DNA from: Rhizobiales bacterium TNE-4 | GTDB taxonomy: Bacteria; Pseudomonadota; Alphaproteobacteria; Rhizobiales; Beijerinckiaceae | Length of the DNA stretch: 64,000 nucleotides | Assembly (NCBI GenBank): GCA_019083985.1 | Contig: JAHRCV010000001.1 | Location: forward strand, 124,001-188,000 | Direction: 5' to 3' | In this document: one piece after another, positions 62,673-64,000 of the stretch | Layout: every line of letters begins with the position of its first letter | How positions within the stretch are numbered: position 1 is the stretch's first letter | Position numbers and translations under genes: made by a program | Notes under the pieces: generated by a model | Told to the model about the DNA's origin: nothing | What the model saw: the letters and a program-made list of their open reading frames with translations, nothing else | Database searches by the model: none

Positions 62673-63293
62673 ATGTCTTTCGAAACATGGCTCGCCTTTG
62701 CGGCGGCTTCCACCATTCTCATCATCATTCCCGGCCCAACGATTTTGCTCGTTGTCTCCTATGCGCTCGGCAAAGGTTGGCGTTCGGCCTTGCCCATGGC
62801 GGTCGGCGTCGCGCTTGGTGATTGCGCCGCCATGACCGCCTCGATTGTCGGTCTTGGTGCCTTGTTAACGGCCTCCGCCACGCTCTACACGGTGCTGAAA
62901 TGGATTGGTGCCGCCTACCTCATTTGGCTCGGCATCAAGCTATGGCGCGCAGGCGGCACACTTGATGCGCGCCCCGTCGACAGTGATGCAAGCCCGCTGA
63001 AAATGCTGTTGCATGCCTTTATCGTCACGGCGCTCAACCCGAAAGGGCTCACATTCTTCGTGGCCTTCCTGCCGCAATTCGTCGATCCGCATGCTGATTT
63101 CTGGCGGCAGATGCTGATTTTTGAGGCGACCTTTATCGGCATCGCCTTCATCAATGCGTTCAGCTACGCGATCCTCGCAAGCCGCGCACGCACGCTGGTC
63201 CGCTCAGAACGTGTGATGACGAATATCAACCGCACCGGTGGATCATTGCTGATTGGCGCAGGTCTCATGGCGGCCTTTGCCAAGACGCGATGA
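62673..63293 (+). CDS. LysE/RhtB-family amino acid exporter
   Basis: 206-aa inner-membrane exporter with six helices. IPGPTILLVVSYALGKGWRSALPMAVGVALGD (residues 18-49) is the family hallmark; NPKGLTFFVAFLPQFVD near 118 is the second conserved block. ATG 62673 follows GGAACGG; the frame upstream runs over the terminator and is rejected. Exported compound (homoserine, threonine, lysine or other) not deducible. Three bases from the convergent FAD oxidoreductase stop. Confidence 0.9.
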   Translation: MSFETWLAFAAASTILIIIPGPTILLVVSYALGKGWRSALPMAVGVALGDCAAMTASIVGLGALLTASATLYTVLKWIGAAYLIWLGIKLWRAGGTLDARPVDSDASPLKMLLHAFIVTALNPKGLTFFVAFLPQFVDPHADFWRQMLIFEATFIGIAFINAFSYAILASRARTLVRSERVMTNINRTGGSLLIGAGLMAAFAKTR

Positions 63294-63295
63294 AG

Positions 63296-64000
63296 TCAGA
63301 TCACATTTTTTTCGAGGAGTGGCTTGTTCGCCGCAATCCGCTCAAAGCCTGCTTCTGACAAATCGAGCGTGAGATAGCGACCATGTACGAGAAGTTCGGC
63401 TACTCCGCGCCCGACCGCCGGCGATTGCTGCAGGCCATGGCCTGAAAATCCATTGGCCAAATAGAAATTAGGCAATTGCGGCACTGGCCCGAGAATGGCG
63501 TTGGCATCAAATAAATTCATGTCGTAATGCCCCGCCCAAGCGCGGCCGGGGCGGATCGCTTCGAAAGCGGGTACGCGTGTCGCCAAAGTCGGCCAGACAT
63601 GCTCTTCGAACAGCGCATAATCGACATCGAAATCGTCTGTGTCCGGATCGTTCTCTTCGGCCGGGGCGGAGCCGCAGATAAACATCTGCCCGTCCGCAGT
63701 GCGGTGGCCCTCAGGGCGTGCATAACATCCGCTGGCATCAATCAACATGGGGAATGTGTTGAAGTCCGCTTTGCAGGTGAAGGTGAAGACGCAGCGCTTC
63801 TTCGACACAACAGGGATCGCAATCCCCGCCTGTTCTGCGAGTTGCCGTGCGCCCGATGCGCCAGCGGCGTTGACGAGTGCACCACAGGCGATGCGCGATC
63901 CGTCGGCGAGCGTCACCGCCGTGACGCGGCCATGGGCCTGCTCGATGCCGACGACCTTGCCGTCGATATAGGTAACACCGAGCGCGCGTGCCTTTTTGCG
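63296..64000 (-). CDS. FAD-dependent oxidoreductase (DAO family), 5' end cut by window
   Basis: Last 235 codons of a D-amino-acid-oxidase-like flavoprotein. DGSRIACGALVNAAGASGARQLAEQAGI is the FAD Rossmann return, YARPEGHRTADGQMFICGSAPAEEN the substrate side, and FYLANGFSGHGLQQSPAVGRGVAELL the C-terminal flavin loop of FOXRED1/glycine-sarcosine-type oxidases. The frame is open to the right edge, so the start lies beyond 64000. Substrate is probably an N-alkyl or free amino acid, by family only. Confidence 0.9.
   Translation of the reverse strand, partial: RKKARALGVTYIDGKVVGIEQAHGRVTAVTLADGSRIACGALVNAAGASGARQLAEQAGIAIPVVSKKRCVFTFTCKADFNTFPMLIDASGCYARPEGHRTADGQMFICGSAPAEENDPDTDDFDVDYALFEEHVWPTLATRVPAFEAIRPGRAWAGHYDMNLFDANAILGPVPQLPNFYLANGFSGHGLQQSPAVGRGVAELLVHGRYLTLDLSEAGFERIAANKPLLEKNVI

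Noticed and set aside
1-64000. CRISPR arrays, insertion sequences, prophage or rRNA genes
   Set aside because: No regularly spaced repeats, transposase, integrase, phage structural genes or rRNA segments were seen on either strand.

Overview
The window reads as one continuous piece of a GC-rich alphaproteobacterial chromosome, most likely order Hyphomicrobiales (Rhizobiales). The evidence is the set of clade-typical genes: the RegB/RegA (ActS/ActR) redox pair, the ChvG/ChvI pair linked to a short HprK, a mannose-type EIIA and HPr, a DivL-type cell-cycle pseudokinase, AddAB instead of RecBCD, lptCAB-rpoN-hpf-ptsN, intracellular PhaZ, BrnTA and MmcB. I see no rRNA, CRISPR array, insertion sequence or prophage. 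Both ends cut genes: pheT at the left, a FAD oxidoreductase at the right. No stretch longer than about 300 bases lacks a gene.

Layout. 1-3.3 kb: rpmI-rplT behind a promoter and a hairpin-rich leader, then a small XRE regulator, pheS and pheT (minus). 3.3-7.6 kb: GMC oxidoreductase, mmcB and an EI24 membrane protein (plus), then an NDUFA9-like dehydrogenase and a small membrane protein (minus). 7.75 kb: tRNA-Leu(CAG). 7.9-15.1 kb (plus): chrA, a ribonuclease D-like exonuclease, lptC-lptA-lptB, rpoN, hpf, ptsN. 15.1-20.1 kb: glk (minus), class I fumarase (plus), then a PotF-like binding protein and an aminotransferase (minus). 20.1-23.7 kb: regA/regB (minus), divergent from a two-gene ABC exporter. 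23.8-27.2 kb: phaZ, a YgjP-like metallopeptidase, a Bcr/CflA exporter. 27.2-38.1 kb (mostly minus): mrcA, accD, trpA, a roughly 2.1-kb insertion (brnTA, sugE, a methyltransferase), trpB, trpF, an ornithine cyclodeaminase-family gene, lapA, ihfB, sppA. 38.3-51.8 kb: ridA and folC (plus), then trxA, addA, addB, murU, a tsaE-amgK fusion and divL (minus). 51.9-57.4 kb (minus): ahcY, ptsH, EIIA, hprK, chvG, chvI. 57.5-64 kb: a HugZ-like gene, pckA, a FAH-family dehydratase candidate, an aldehyde dehydrogenase and a LysE exporter (plus), then the FAD oxidoreductase (minus).

How the genes work together. One theme is envelope building and recycling: LPS transport, PBP1A, AmgK/MurU recycling, fatty-acid entry (AccD) and the ChvGI envelope-stress pathway. 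A second is carbon/nitrogen control: nitrogen-PTS EIIA beside rpoN, and HPr/EIIA/HprK beside chvGI, with pckA nearby. A third is the cell cycle: divL has the tyrosine-for-histidine change of DivL and a perfect CtrA-type box just upstream. The most rewarding non-coding signals are that CtrA box, perfect dyads before pckA and ahcY, the rpmI-rplT leader, and a promoter in front of brnTA that would give an almost leaderless transcript.
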